A stretch of DNA of 32,399 nt, from NCBI GenBank assembly GCA_030524585.1, contig JAUNGJ010000024.1, positions 10,132 to 42,530 of the forward strand, written 5' to 3'. The notes below the pieces were generated by a model. That model ran no database searches, was not told the DNA's origin, and saw only the letters and a program-made list of their open reading frames with translations. Of this stretch, positions 8,133-17,195 are shown piece after piece; positions within the stretch are counted from its first letter, which is position 1, and each line of letters opens with the position of its first letter. The position numbers and the translations under genes are program-made. Source of the stretch: Eubacteriales bacterium. Lineage in GTDB: Bacteria; Bacillota; Clostridia; Lachnospirales; Lachnospiraceae.

Positions 8133-9389
8133 CTAAGCAGCGGTCTGGAATGTTTTTCCAGATTTGACAGCCAGAGCTGCAGTTCCTGCCAGAGCAAGAA
8201 ATACGATGACAAATACGATCCACGCCATCGTATAGGAGCCAACCGCTGTACGGATACCAGAGGAAAGCATCGGACCGATCATGCAGCCGCCCATGAAAAA
8301 GGTATTTCCCAATCCGTAGATTCCGCCGAATTCCTTATTGCCGAATACCTTGCTGGTCAGAAGCGGCGGTCCGACAGAGGTTATGCTGGTTCCCAGCGGG
8401 ATGATCAACATACTGGTAAATGCAGCCGCGGCGCCCATTCCCGGTACAAGCAGAAGGATGATCAGTCCTATGGCTCCGAACAGACAGGTAATGGCAATTC
8501 CCTTCTGAATGCCAAGCTTGTCAACCAGCGGGCCGGCAATCAGTTTTCCGATAATCATGGCCAGGCTGGCCAGAGCCATAACCGGGGCGTAATCTAATCC
8601 GTTCTCAATTAAGTAGGTAGGAACCTGTGTAAAGATACCTGCGGCAACGATTCCGCAAAAGATCAGGCAGGCTGCATATAGCCAAAATGCCCCCGTCTTA
8701 ATTGCTTCTGCTTTGGATAAGCCGTCCCATCCGGGGCCGGCAGCTGCAGTCTTCTGCTTTTGCTGATTGTTTTTTCCGGAACGGTAGGGCTCCAGACCCA
8801 TTTCTGCAGGACTCTTTCGTATCAGAAAACACACGACCACAATGGTAACAGCGGTAATGAGAGCAGTTAGCCTGAATCCCGCGCGCCAGCCCTGATTCGC
8901 GATGATTCCGGCTATGAAACCAGAGAACAGCATTCCGCCGATTCCGCTTCCGGTAAAGACGATACTGGTTATCAGTCCCTTTTTATCGATAAACCACTGA
9001 GAAATCAGGAAATTAATCGGGACGTAGGTGATTGCGGAAAGCGTAAAGTTTACTATAAAAAATGTAATATAGAGCTGCCATACTGCTGTGATAGAACTCT
9101 GGGCAAGGAGCGCCAGAGCACTGACAAGCCCGCCAAACAGCATATATAGTCTGGTATTGCCCTTGCTGATCTTTCCTGCCAGTGTCAGGCTGAACAGCAT
9201 ACCTGCAATCGTTGATGTACTGTTTGATATGCTGAATTCCACATAACTACAGCCGAATTCCTCACAGATTGGCATTTGGTAATAAGAGTAAAAACTGCTG
9301 ATAAATGTCATGGGCAGCAAACTGATTAAAAATAGACATCCTACAATGACCCAACCATAAAAAAACTTAGTTTCTTTTGTACGTTTCAA
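8133..9389 (-). CDS. Major facilitator superfamily transporter
   Basis: A 418-residue membrane protein with about 12 hydrophobic segments in two six-helix halves, split by a hydrophilic loop near residues 197-222 ('RSGKNNQQKQK'). 'FFYGWVIVGCLF' at the N-terminus and 'FGGIYGLGNTFFMGG' near the end are typical of the OFA/monocarboxylate branch of the MFS. The start is TTG at 9389, set by a strong GGAGGAGG RBS five bases upstream; the next Met is at residue 27. It is the first gene of the minus-strand operon, 51 bp before the OYE gene, and probably imports the operon's substrate, as BaiG does for bile acids. This role is inferred from position. Confidence 0.9.
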   Translation of the reverse strand: MKRTKETKFFYGWVIVGCLFLISLLPMTFISSFYSYYQMPICEEFGCSYVEFSISNSTSTIAGMLFSLTLAGKISKGNTRLYMLFGGLVSALALLAQSSITAVWQLYITFFIVNFTLSAITYVPINFLISQWFIDKKGLITSIVFTGSGIGGMLFSGFIAGIIANQGWRAGFRLTALITAVTIVVVCFLIRKSPAEMGLEPYRSGKNNQQKQKTAAAGPGWDGLSKAEAIKTGAFWLYAACLIFCGIVAAGIFTQVPTYLIENGLDYAPVMALASLAMIIGKLIAGPLVDKLGIQKGIAITCLFGAIGLIILLLVPGMGAAAAFTSMLIIPLGTSITSVGPPLLTSKVFGNKEFGGIYGLGNTFFMGGCMIGPMLSSGIRTAVGSYTMAWIVFVIVFLALAGTAALAVKSGKTFQTAA

Positions 9390-9713
9390 TAGACCTCCTC
9401 CTTTTCCTTAAAGTAAATCTGACCATCTGTCTGTGCACATTTCGTTTGTCTTTCTTTTGTCAAGCTTACCATGAAAGATGAGCTTGCCACAAATGAACCG
9501 TTCTGCATAATTGTGAACAGCAGGCGTTCATCTTTCCGGAATTGCCTGTTTCCGAGTCAAATTGAATCATGTGAATTCATGAAATTCAAAGGAGGATATC
9601 GGGCATTTTTCATAACGTAATATTGAAAGAGCCGAACCGAATATGTTATTATTAATAAATAATTATTTTTTTAACAAGTTATCGGGATTCTGCAACGATT
9701 GCGGGAGGCAATT
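9390..9713. promoter_or_regulatory. Divergent regulatory region between MFS operon and HTH regulator
   Basis: This 324-bp gap carries no gene. For the regulator (+), TTGAAA (9623-9628) lies 18 bp before TATTAT (9647-9652). For the operon (-), a TTGACA is read on the minus strand at 9463-9458 without a good -10 box, as expected of an activator-dependent promoter. Possible operators are an imperfect palindrome at 9562-9589 (TTGAAT...ATTCAA with an inner TGAATTCA) and 9-bp arms GAAAGATGA (9473-9481) and TCATCTTTC (9528-9536). All assignments are by eye. Confidence 0.5.
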
Positions 9714-11153
9714 ATGACTTTTGGACAAACATTAAGACAACTATTAACGATTAGTGGCGTGAAATCAGCCGCTCTTGCCTCCAGATTGGGGTATGATACT
9801 TCTTATATCAGCCGTTGGATCAGTGATATAAAATTACCGTCACTAAAGAACAATAGTCGGCTGTTTTCTCAAATCGCGGAGGGGATTCTGGAAGAGAGCG
9901 ACAGCTCTGCCAGAGAAGAGCTTCGCCAGACCTTTTGCCGGGATGGATCTGATGCCGAACTGGAACAGGCAATTGAATCTGCCCTTTCTCTTGCTTTTAC
10001 CTGCTCTCGTCCTGCGGTACATCAGCAGGCAGCGATGAGCAGGAATGCTATCTGCATTCCTGATGGAATGTATAAGGATGGGTATGATATCTATATAAAT
10101 GCCATGACCCAGTATGCGCAGGAGACCGGAGACAGGGAGATTCCCTGTATCACTGCGACGCCTCTCAAACCTTATAACAATCAGAATGAAGCGTTCTGGG
10201 GGGCAATTCTATCCTCTCCCCAGATTTTCGGCAAATTGCATATCATCCTGCATCAGCTCATTGATTCCTCCGATTTTTCCGCGAATGTGGACAGCTACTG
10301 TGCTGCGATTTGCACGTTTGCTCATTATCATGAAGGGATTAAATACGAATTTTACGAATATAATTCTGTAGCAGATATTCACTCTGTGCAGTTTATATAT
10401 ATTGCAGACAAACTGTCATATCAGATTATAAAGAATCCGTTTACCGGAATTGTGGAGACTGTCATCTGCAATGATGCTGCAGCTCTGTCAAACCGGTGGT
10501 TCTCCATCTGTAAACAGCTGCAGCTTCTTCCCAAGCTGCTGTCTTATCAGAATTGCAGTTCCAAATATTTCCGGCATTTTCTCTATGATTATGTGATGGG
10601 TGGGGAACTGCGCTATCTGCTGAATATTATGCAGCCGTTTTTTATTACAGACGAGCTTGCGGATGAATTTATCGAACAGTATGTTACGGATGGCAAAGAG
10701 GAGATTAGATCTTTTTATATGTATTTTAACAGTTTGTGCTCTAAGGCAGCTAAAGAAGTGATCATCTTCCGATCAGCTCTTCTGGAATATATCTACAGTG
10801 GGACGATTTTATTTTGCGGCAGGCTTCTTAAGGTCGACAGGGAACACCGGATCAGTCACATGAAGCAGCTTCTGGAAAATATGAAGCAGGAACATTGCCG
10901 GCTGACCATATTAAGTGATGCCAATCCGCTGTTGAATTATAATGATATGGAGATGTCCCTGTATTTGAATAAAAGTAATGGGTTTATGGAGCCCTCCGAC
11001 AACAGCGGACATTATATAGTTCAGATCAGTTCCCGGCTTGCGACAGAGTGCTTTCAGCAATTTTTCTGTCATTTGCAGGAGCTTGGCGGTTCCTATGTGA
11101 TGAAAGGGAAGGAAGCCTGTGATTTCATTGAGAAAGGGCTTGGGCTGATTTGA
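9714..11153 (+). CDS. Large helix-turn-helix (XRE-like) regulator, divergent from the bai-like operon
   Basis: A 479-residue protein. The ATG at 9714 is preferred over the TTG at 9699 because GGGAGG (9703-9708) sits 5 bases before it and inside the longer form. Residues 1-55 hold an HTH: 'FGQTLRQLLTISGVKSAALASRLGYDTSYISRW' then 'SDIKLPS', close to the XRE/Cro type. The remaining 420 or so residues match no family I recognise; they contain few charged repeats and no transmembrane stretch, and could be a ligand-sensing or dimerisation region. Its divergent placement next to the MFS-OYE-NTF2-SDR operon suggests that it controls that operon in response to the transported compound. Regulator class is fairly sure; sign and ligand are unknown. 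Confidence 0.8.
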   Translation: MTFGQTLRQLLTISGVKSAALASRLGYDTSYISRWISDIKLPSLKNNSRLFSQIAEGILEESDSSAREELRQTFCRDGSDAELEQAIESALSLAFTCSRPAVHQQAAMSRNAICIPDGMYKDGYDIYINAMTQYAQETGDREIPCITATPLKPYNNQNEAFWGAILSSPQIFGKLHIILHQLIDSSDFSANVDSYCAAICTFAHYHEGIKYEFYEYNSVADIHSVQFIYIADKLSYQIIKNPFTGIVETVICNDAAALSNRWFSICKQLQLLPKLLSYQNCSSKYFRHFLYDYVMGGELRYLLNIMQPFFITDELADEFIEQYVTDGKEEIRSFYMYFNSLCSKAAKEVIIFRSALLEYIYSGTILFCGRLLKVDREHRISHMKQLLENMKQEHCRLTILSDANPLLNYNDMEMSLYLNKSNGFMEPSDNSGHYIVQISSRLATECFQQFFCHLQELGGSYVMKGKEACDFIEKGLGLI

Positions 11154-11465
11154 ATGAATAGATAAAATCGATATGAGATTAATTAAGCTATGGACAGTAT
11201 TCTGTAAGTGGATGCTGTCCATTGCTTATGTTGAAAATAAGAATCATAAGTAGTTAGAAATGGCTTGCATATACCGATACTTTGTGATATTATGTTTCCA
11301 TAAATCAAACATTCTAAGTGTTCTATTATTCAGGACAGTTCGTCATAGAGACTCAGCATTTGAATGTAAATCTGAAATTCAGGAGGGAATAAGCTATGGT
11401 TATCTAAAAAATTCATTATTATCTATTAAGGTATCGGGAATTGTGATAAAATATAGGAGGAATAG
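11154..11465. other. 312-bp gap with inverted repeat, possible promoter and gene relic
   Basis: TAAGCTATGGACAG (11184-11197) and CTGTCCATTGCTTA (11215-11228) form a 14-bp stem with one mismatch and a 17-nt loop; no T-run follows, so it is a weak terminator candidate for the regulator. TTGCAT-N17-TATTAT (about 11270-11298) looks like a promoter. A good RBS (AGGAGGG, 11381-11387) precedes ATG at 11396, but this frame stops after three codons, suggesting a decayed gene start. No intact gene seen. Confidence 0.4.
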
Positions 11466-11774
11466 GTGGATAAAAAACAGAATCGGGCAGCAGCGGCATC
11501 CAATAGTAAACGGATCAAACGGATTCATGAGCGTGTGTGCAGGGTTAAAACCAGCGAAGAAGTAGGTGTAAAATATATGCAGGCATGGGAAGAGAAATAT
11601 TATGAGCGCGAAGAAGGAAGGGAAGAAGGAAGAAGAGAGGGCGCGGACTACAAATTAAAGGAACTGATTAAAAAGAAGCTTGCGAAGGGAAAAAGCGTAG
11701 AGGAGATTGCGGATGCACTGGAGGAGACAGAGGAAGTCATCCGGCAATTAATAAGCGAACTGAAGGAGGAGTAG
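11466..11774 (+). CDS. Stand-alone C-terminal part of an Rpn/PD-(D/E)XK transposase-like nuclease
   Basis: A 102-residue ORF starting at GTG 11466, with AGGAGG (11455-11460) five bases upstream and a TAG directly before it. The content is the usual tail of Rpn family recombination-promoting nucleases: 'VKYMQAWEEKYYER', a Glu/Gly/Arg-rich repeat 'EEGREEGRREG', then a helical 'KGKSVEEIADALEETEEVIRQLI' segment resembling a small HTH. The catalytic N-terminal nuclease domain is missing, so this is either a degraded remnant or a short Rpn-C type product. The RBS supports translation. Family by pattern; the state (gene or remnant) is uncertain. Confidence 0.55.
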   Translation: MDKKQNRAAAASNSKRIKRIHERVCRVKTSEEVGVKYMQAWEEKYYEREEGREEGRREGADYKLKELIKKKLAKGKSVEEIADALEETEEVIRQLISELKEE

Positions 11775-11842
11775 GTTTTACCTATTTATTGCGCGAAGGT
11801 AAAATAAGCTTCTTAAGACTTTCTGAAAATTCCCTAAACTCC

Positions 11843-11871
11843 TTGACAAAAAAGACTGCGATGGCTATTAT
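11843..11871 (+). promoter_or_regulatory. Sigma-A-type promoter of the T-box/valS transcript
   Basis: TTGACA (11843-11848) is followed after 17 bp by TATTAT (11866-11871), overlapping a TATAAT at 11869-11874. It stands just before the T-box leader, the right place for the valS operon start. Confidence 0.7.
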
Positions 11872-11889
11872 AATCAATAGTTTAGGCTT

Positions 11890-12166
11890 GAGTATATTCT
11901 ATTAATATGCAGGCTGATAATGGCTATGATGAAGAGGAGTACACGTAAGGATTCCAACAGAGAGGACGGTTCGGCGGCTGGAAGACGGTTCGGGATGAGA
12001 GATGTGGAAGGTAGCTTCGGAGCTGGATAGCTGAACAGTAAGTAAGCTGTCCCGGAGTCGTTCCCGTTATAGAATAAGATGAGTGTTGCAGAGAAGAATT
12101 TTTCTGTAAAATAAAGGTGGTACCGCGATAGACATCGCCCTTTATGGCTATAAAGGGCGTTTTATT
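11890..12166 (+). ncRNA. T-box riboswitch leader, valine-specific
   Basis: The leader has the expected order. The 5' Stem I motif GATGAAGAGGAGTA (about 11929-11942) is followed by the AGAGAG apical element, then a specifier-loop region with GTA at 12011-12013 in the context GAAG-GTA-GCTTCGGAG, a valine codon. Next come the T-box AAAGGTGGTACCGCG (12113-12127) and the terminator CGCCCTTTAT/ATAAAGGGCG (12136-12159) with TTTTATT. Uncharged tRNA-Val (anticodon UAC) should pair with the specifier and the T-box and allow read-through into valS. Start and end are approximate. Confidence 0.93.
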
Positions 12167-12243
12167 ATGCCCTGAAATGTGAAAAAACTGTGAAGAGAGA
12201 GGGCGCCAAGATACGCGTCTAAGTCTATAGTAAGGGAGAGAGA

Positions 12244-14901
12244 ATGATGAGTCACAATTTAGAGACAACCTACAATCCGAAGGCGATTGAGGACCAGCTG
12301 TACAGTAAGTGGTGTGAGAAGAAATATTTCCATGCCGAGATTGATAAGAGTAAGAAACCGTTTACCATTGTGATGCCGCCGCCGAATATTACCGGTAAGC
12401 TGCACATGGGACATGCACTGGATAACACGATGCAGGATATCCTGATCCGTTATAAGAGAATGCAGGGTTACAATGCGCTGTGGGTTCCGGGAACGGACCA
12501 TGCCGCAATCTCTACGGAGGTTAAGGTTACCAATCAGCTGAAGGATGAAGGAATTGATAAGAAAGAGCTGGGACGCGAGAAGTTTCTGGAGCGCACCTGG
12601 CAGTGGAAGGAAGAATACGGCGGAACGATCACCTCTCAGCTTAAGAAGCTTGGTACTTCCTGCGACTGGGACAGAGAGCGCTTTACAATGGATGAGGGCT
12701 GTTCTAAGGCGGTAGAAGAGGTATTTATCAAGTTGTATGAAGAGGGTTATATTTACAAGGGCTCCAGAATTATCAACTGGTGTCCGGTATGTAAGACTTC
12801 TCTGTCTGATGCTGAGGTAGAGCATGAAGAGCAGGATGGACATTTCTGGCATATCAAATATCCGATTGTTGGAAGCGATAACTATCTGGAAATTGCTACC
12901 ACTCGTCCGGAGACCATGCTTGGAGATACTGCGATTGCGGTACACCCAGATGATGAGCGCTACAAGGATCTGGTAGGAAAAAATGTAATTCTGCCGCTGG
13001 TAAATAAAGAGATCCCGATTGTGGCAGATTATTACGTAGATAAGGAGTTCGGAACCGGAGCAGTTAAGATTACACCTGCGCACGATCCGAATGACTTTGA
13101 GGTGGGAAAACGGCACAATCTGCCGGAGATCAATATTATGAACGATGACGCCACTATTAATGAGAATGGCGGCAAATATGCGGGAATGGACCGTTATGAG
13201 GCGAGAAAGCTGATGGTGAAGGAGCTGGATGAGCAGGGACTTCTGGTGAAGGTGGTTCCTCATTCTCATAATGTTGGTACCCACGACCGCTGTCACACCA
13301 CGGTTGAACCACTGATCAAACAGCAGTGGTTTGTAAGAATGGAAGAGCTTGCGAAACCGGCAATCAATGCCATCAAGACCGGAGAACTGAAGTTCGTTCC
13401 GGAGAGATTTGATAAGATTTATCTGCACTGGCTGGAGAATATTCGTGATTGGTGTATTTCCAGACAGATTTGGTGGGGACACCGGATTCCGGCTTACTAT
13501 TGTGATGAGTGCGGAGAGATGGTGGTTGCAAGAGAGAATCCGGGTGTTTGCCCGAAATGTGGATGCAAACACATGACACAGGACGAGGATACGCTGGATA
13601 CCTGGTTTTCTTCTGCACTGTGGCCGTTCTCAACACTTGGATGGCCGGAGAAGACCGAAGATCTGGAGTATTTCTATCCGACAGACGTACTGGTAACCGG
13701 ATACGACATTATTTTCTTCTGGGTAATCCGTATGGTATTTTCCGGGTATGCACACACCGGCAAATCACCGTTCCATACGGTACTGATCCACGGTCTGGTG
13801 AGAGACTCCCTGGGACGCAAGATGAGTAAATCCCTTGGAAACGGTATCGATCCGCTGGACATTATCGACCAGTATGGTGCGGACGCGCTCCGTATGACGC
13901 TGATCACCGGTAATGCGCCGGGCAATGATATGCGTTTCTACAATGAGAGAGTAGAGGCCAGCCGTAATTTTGCCAATAAGGTATGGAATGCTTCCCGCTT
14001 TATTCTGATGAATATGGAGGGGAAGGAGATTACGGAGCCGGCGATGGAAGATTTGATGCCTGCTGATAAGTGGATTCTGTCCGAGTGTAATGAGATGGTC
14101 AAAGATGTGACCGAGAATATGGACAAATTTGAGCTTGGTATTGCGCTGTCCAAGGTATACGATTTTGTATGGGATGAGTTCTGTGATTGGTATATCGAGA
14201 TCGCAAAATACCGCATGTATCATGCAGATGAGGATGCAAAGGGAGCGAATGCCGCCCTCTGGACACTGAGAGAGGTGCTGAAGAAATCCCTAAAACTCCT
14301 TCATCCATATATCCCGTTTGTTACGGAAGAGATATACAGTAAACTGGTGCCGGAGGAAGAATCACTGATGATTTCTGCATGGCCGGTATATGAAGAGCGA
14401 TACAGCTTCCCGGAAGCAGAGAACATTTTGAACCACTACAAGGAGATTGTCCGCGGAGTACGTAATGTGCGTGCGGAGATGAATGTGCCAAATTCCAGAA
14501 AAGCAACCATTTATGTTGTATGTCAGGATGAAAACTTAAGTGATGGATTAATGAGCCTGAAGGATTCGGTGAAAATGATGGCAGCAGCCAACGATTTCCG
14601 GATTCAGAAGGATAAGGCTGGCATTGCCGAGGACGCAGTGTCTGTTGTAGTGCCGGATGCCACCGTGTATGTTCCGCTTGAAGAGCTGATCGACTTTGCG
14701 CAGGAGACGGAGCGTCTGACCAAGGAAGAGGCGAGATTGAAAAAAGAGATCGCCCGTTCCAATGGAATGCTGAATAACGAGAAGTTTGTAAGCAAAGCGC
14801 CGGCGGCAAAGGTTCAGGAAGAGCGCGAGAAGCTGGAGAAATATCAGCAGATGATGGAGCAGGTTCAGGAAAGATTGGCAGGACTAAAGTCCAGAATGTA
14901 A
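12244..14901 (+). CDS. valS: Valyl-tRNA synthetase
   Basis: An 885-residue class I aminoacyl-tRNA synthetase of normal ValS length. The signature HMGH is at residues 54-57 in '[15 protein letters not shown]', and KMSKS is at 526-530. The editing domain shows '[18 protein letters not shown]'. Zinc-type cysteines occur in '[14 protein letters not shown]' and in 'CDECG....CPKCGC'. The C-terminus is a coiled-coil arm ending '[11 protein letters not shown]', as in bacterial ValS. It charges tRNA-Val in the cytosol. A GGGAGAG RBS precedes tandem ATG codons; either could be the start. Expression is under the T-box upstream, and downstream genes in the same direction may share its transcript. Confidence 0.98.
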   Translation: MMSHNLETTYNPKAIEDQLYSKWCEKKYFHAEIDKSKKPFTIVMPPPNITGKLHMGHALDNTMQDILIRYKRMQGYNALWVPGTDHAAISTEVKVTNQLKDEGIDKKELGREKFLERTWQWKEEYGGTITSQLKKLGTSCDWDRERFTMDEGCSKAVEEVFIKLYEEGYIYKGSRIINWCPVCKTSLSDAEVEHEEQDGHFWHIKYPIVGSDNYLEIATTRPETMLGDTAIAVHPDDERYKDLVGKNVILPLVNKEIPIVADYYVDKEFGTGAVKITPAHDPNDFEVGKRHNLPEINIMNDDATINENGGKYAGMDRYEARKLMVKELDEQGLLVKVVPHSHNVGTHDRCHTTVEPLIKQQWFVRMEELAKPAINAIKTGELKFVPERFDKIYLHWLENIRDWCISRQIWWGHRIPAYYCDECGEMVVARENPGVCPKCGCKHMTQDEDTLDTWFSSALWPFSTLGWPEKTEDLEYFYPTDVLVTGYDIIFFWVIRMVFSGYAHTGKSPFHTVLIHGLVRDSLGRKMSKSLGNGIDPLDIIDQYGADALRMTLITGNAPGNDMRFYNERVEASRNFANKVWNASRFILMNMEGKEITEPAMEDLMPADKWILSECNEMVKDVTENMDKFELGIALSKVYDFVWDEFCDWYIEIAKYRMYHADEDAKGANAALWTLREVLKKSLKLLHPYIPFVTEEIYSKLVPEEESLMISAWPVYEERYSFPEAENILNHYKEIVRGVRNVRAEMNVPNSRKATIYVVCQDENLSDGLMSLKDSVKMMAAANDFRIQKDKAGIAEDAVSVVVPDATVYVPLEELIDFAQETERLTKEEARLKKEIARSNGMLNNEKFVSKAPAAKVQEEREKLEKYQQMMEQVQERLAGLKSRM

Positions 14902-14973
14902 ATTAGGAAAGTAGATCCGAAGGACAGGCTCCACAGCTGAAGCAATGGATTACATTAGAATCAAGGGGATATT

Positions 14974-17193
14974 ATGAAGAAGATTCATTTAAAAAAGCCG
15001 AAGAAACCGGATGTAAAAGGAACTATTCATAAACTAAAGAATCTGAAAAAAGAGGATGTGATTGCCTGGAGAAAGGCGAAGAAGGAGCGAAGGGAGCGCA
15101 TTCTTGAGGAAAGGCGTAACAGCGCATTTGCAAAGAAGATGCGTCCGGTCTATGTATGGATGAACAGATTGTCTCTGCTCTTCCATGCACTGCTGGCCTG
15201 CCTGATCAACCTTGCGATTGAGGCGATTTCCAGACATTCACTGTTTCAGGCGTGGGATTATATGACAGAGTCGCCGCTGGTGTTTCTGTACAATGCATTT
15301 ATGATATTTGCTACATTTTCTATTGTGTATCTGTTCAAGAGAAGGGTGTTTGTGCGGATCATTATCAGCGTGCTGTGGATGATTCTTGGTGTATGTAACG
15401 GATATATGCTGATGAAGCGTGTTACACCGTTTAATGCACAGGATTTGAAAGTGGCAATGGATGCGGTTTCCCTGATCAATAATTATTTCAGTCCGATGGA
15501 GCTGGTACTGCTGGCAATTGGAATTGTGGCGGTAATTGTATGGGTTATTTCCATGTGGCGAAGAGGCGGACAGTACAAGGGTAAGCCCCACCGCATACTG
15601 GCGGTGGTTGGAATTGTGGTAAGCTTTGGCGCTTATTTGGGACTTACGGAAGCCGCACTGGACCAGCGTGTGATTTCCAACTATTTTGGAAATATCGCTT
15701 TCGCCTATGAAGACTATGGTCTTCCCTACTGCTTTATGGCGAGTCTGTTCAACACCGGAATTGATGAGCCGACAGGCTACGGCGAAGAAACGATGCTGGA
15801 AATCAGTAACAACCGTGAAATTACGGTAAATGAGACATCCAGATCGGAGGATGAGCTGCCGAATATTATTTTTGTACAGCTGGAGTCTTATTTTGATGTT
15901 GATGAAGCTGAATTTTTTACAACATCCGAGGATGCATGCCCAAATCTCCATGAGATGTTTGCAAACTATTCCTCCGGATATTTTAAAGTCCCTTCCGTAG
16001 GCGCCGGTACGGCCAATACGGAGTTTGAAGTTATGACCGGGATGAATATGCGCTTCTTTGGTCCGGGAGAATATCCGTACAAGACCTATCTGAAGGAGCG
16101 GACAGCAGAGAGTGCGGCAACCGCTCTTGGCGCGCTGGGATATGGCACTCACGGCTTGCATAATAACGGCGGTAATTTCTACAGCCGTGCTAAGGTATAT
16201 AACAATACGGGATTTGATTCATTTACCAGTAAGGAGTTCATGAATATTCTGCAGACCACAGAAAATGGCTGGGCCAAGGATGATATTTTGATCAGCCATA
16301 TTCTGGAGGCGATGGATACTACAGAGCAGCAGGATTTTGTGATGGCGATCAGTGTACAGGGACATGGGGATTATCCGGAAGAGCAGATTATTGAGGACCC
16401 GAAGATTAAGATAGAAGGAATCGAGGACGAGGGCCTGAAAAATAAGTGGGAATACTATGTGAATCAGGTCTACGAGATGGATGAATTTGCAGGGAATCTG
16501 GTAAAGGCCATAGAAGAGCGTGGAGAGCCGGCGGTCATTGTATTCTACGGCGATCATCTGCCGACGATGGGACTTCAGGCCGAAGATTTAAAGAGCCGCT
16601 ATCTGTACAATACCAATTATGTGATCTGGGATAATATCGGGCTTGAGAAGAAGGATCGCAACATCCCTGCTTACCAGATTATGGCAGATGTGTTTGAACG
16701 TCTGGATATTCATTCCGGAACTGTATTCAACTATCATCAGGAGCGCCGCGAGACCAAGGATTATCTGGCGGATCTGGAGCTTTTGCAGTATGATATTCTG
16801 TATGGGAAACAGTACGTGTACAATGGAAATCCTCCGATTACAGAAGGTCATATGCAGATGGGCGTGAAGGATGTGACGGTAACGGATCTCGTGGCACATC
16901 TGGATAAGGGATATAGTCTGTATGGACAGAATTTCACCAAGAGCAGCAAGGTCTATGTAAATGGTGAGAAGCAGAAGAGCAGTTTCCTGAATAATACAAG
17001 AATTGAGCTTCCGGAGACGGCGCTTCAGGAAGGAGACGTGCTGACAGTCAGCCAGGTAGGCTCAAGTAACACGGTCTTTAGAAGCTCCTGTGAGTATATT
17101 TACCAGGAAGGAAAGCTTGTGGAGCAGCCGGGAACCGGATCTGGAATCTGGGGCGAATCCTGGCTTACGACTACAAAGAAGGATGAAGAATAG
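14974..17193 (+). CDS. LTA synthase family membrane sulfatase
   Basis: A 739-residue protein. A very basic cytoplasmic start (residues 1-58) is followed by about five transmembrane segments (65-225), then an extracellular sulfatase-like domain. Metal and catalytic residues are visible: Glu304 in 'FVQLESYFD', a probable nucleophile Thr346 in 'SVGAGTANTEFE', and Asp527-His528 in 'VIVFYGDHLPTMG'. This is the LtaS/alkaline phosphatase superfamily, which transfers glycerol phosphate from phosphatidylglycerol to lipoteichoic acid or related polymers. A C-terminal beta-rich extension (about 645-725, 'YGQNFTKSSKVYVNGEKQ') resembles an Ig/IPT-like module. It lies between valS and folC; the folC ATG begins 3 bp after the stop. 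Exact polymer is inferred only. Confidence 0.9.
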   Translation: MKKIHLKKPKKPDVKGTIHKLKNLKKEDVIAWRKAKKERRERILEERRNSAFAKKMRPVYVWMNRLSLLFHALLACLINLAIEAISRHSLFQAWDYMTESPLVFLYNAFMIFATFSIVYLFKRRVFVRIIISVLWMILGVCNGYMLMKRVTPFNAQDLKVAMDAVSLINNYFSPMELVLLAIGIVAVIVWVISMWRRGGQYKGKPHRILAVVGIVVSFGAYLGLTEAALDQRVISNYFGNIAFAYEDYGLPYCFMASLFNTGIDEPTGYGEETMLEISNNREITVNETSRSEDELPNIIFVQLESYFDVDEAEFFTTSEDACPNLHEMFANYSSGYFKVPSVGAGTANTEFEVMTGMNMRFFGPGEYPYKTYLKERTAESAATALGALGYGTHGLHNNGGNFYSRAKVYNNTGFDSFTSKEFMNILQTTENGWAKDDILISHILEAMDTTEQQDFVMAISVQGHGDYPEEQIIEDPKIKIEGIEDEGLKNKWEYYVNQVYEMDEFAGNLVKAIEERGEPAVIVFYGDHLPTMGLQAEDLKSRYLYNTNYVIWDNIGLEKKDRNIPAYQIMADVFERLDIHSGTVFNYHQERRETKDYLADLELLQYDILYGKQYVYNGNPPITEGHMQMGVKDVTVTDLVAHLDKGYSLYGQNFTKSSKVYVNGEKQKSSFLNNTRIELPETALQEGDVLTVSQVGSSNTVFRSSCEYIYQEGKLVEQPGTGSGIWGESWLTTTKKDEE

Positions 17194-17195
17194 CT

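Noticed and set aside
11260-11565. 101-codon plus-strand frame before the Rpn fragment
   Set aside because: No RBS, odd composition, and it overlaps the better supported GTG-started Rpn ORF.
12259-13572. 437-codon open frame on the minus strand
   Set aside because: It lies entirely antisense to valS, whose motifs are certain; the translation has no recognisable domain and no good RBS.
15238-16161. 307-codon open frame on the minus strand
   Set aside because: Shadow of the LTA synthase-like gene; His/Cys-rich translation typical of the antisense of membrane protein genes.
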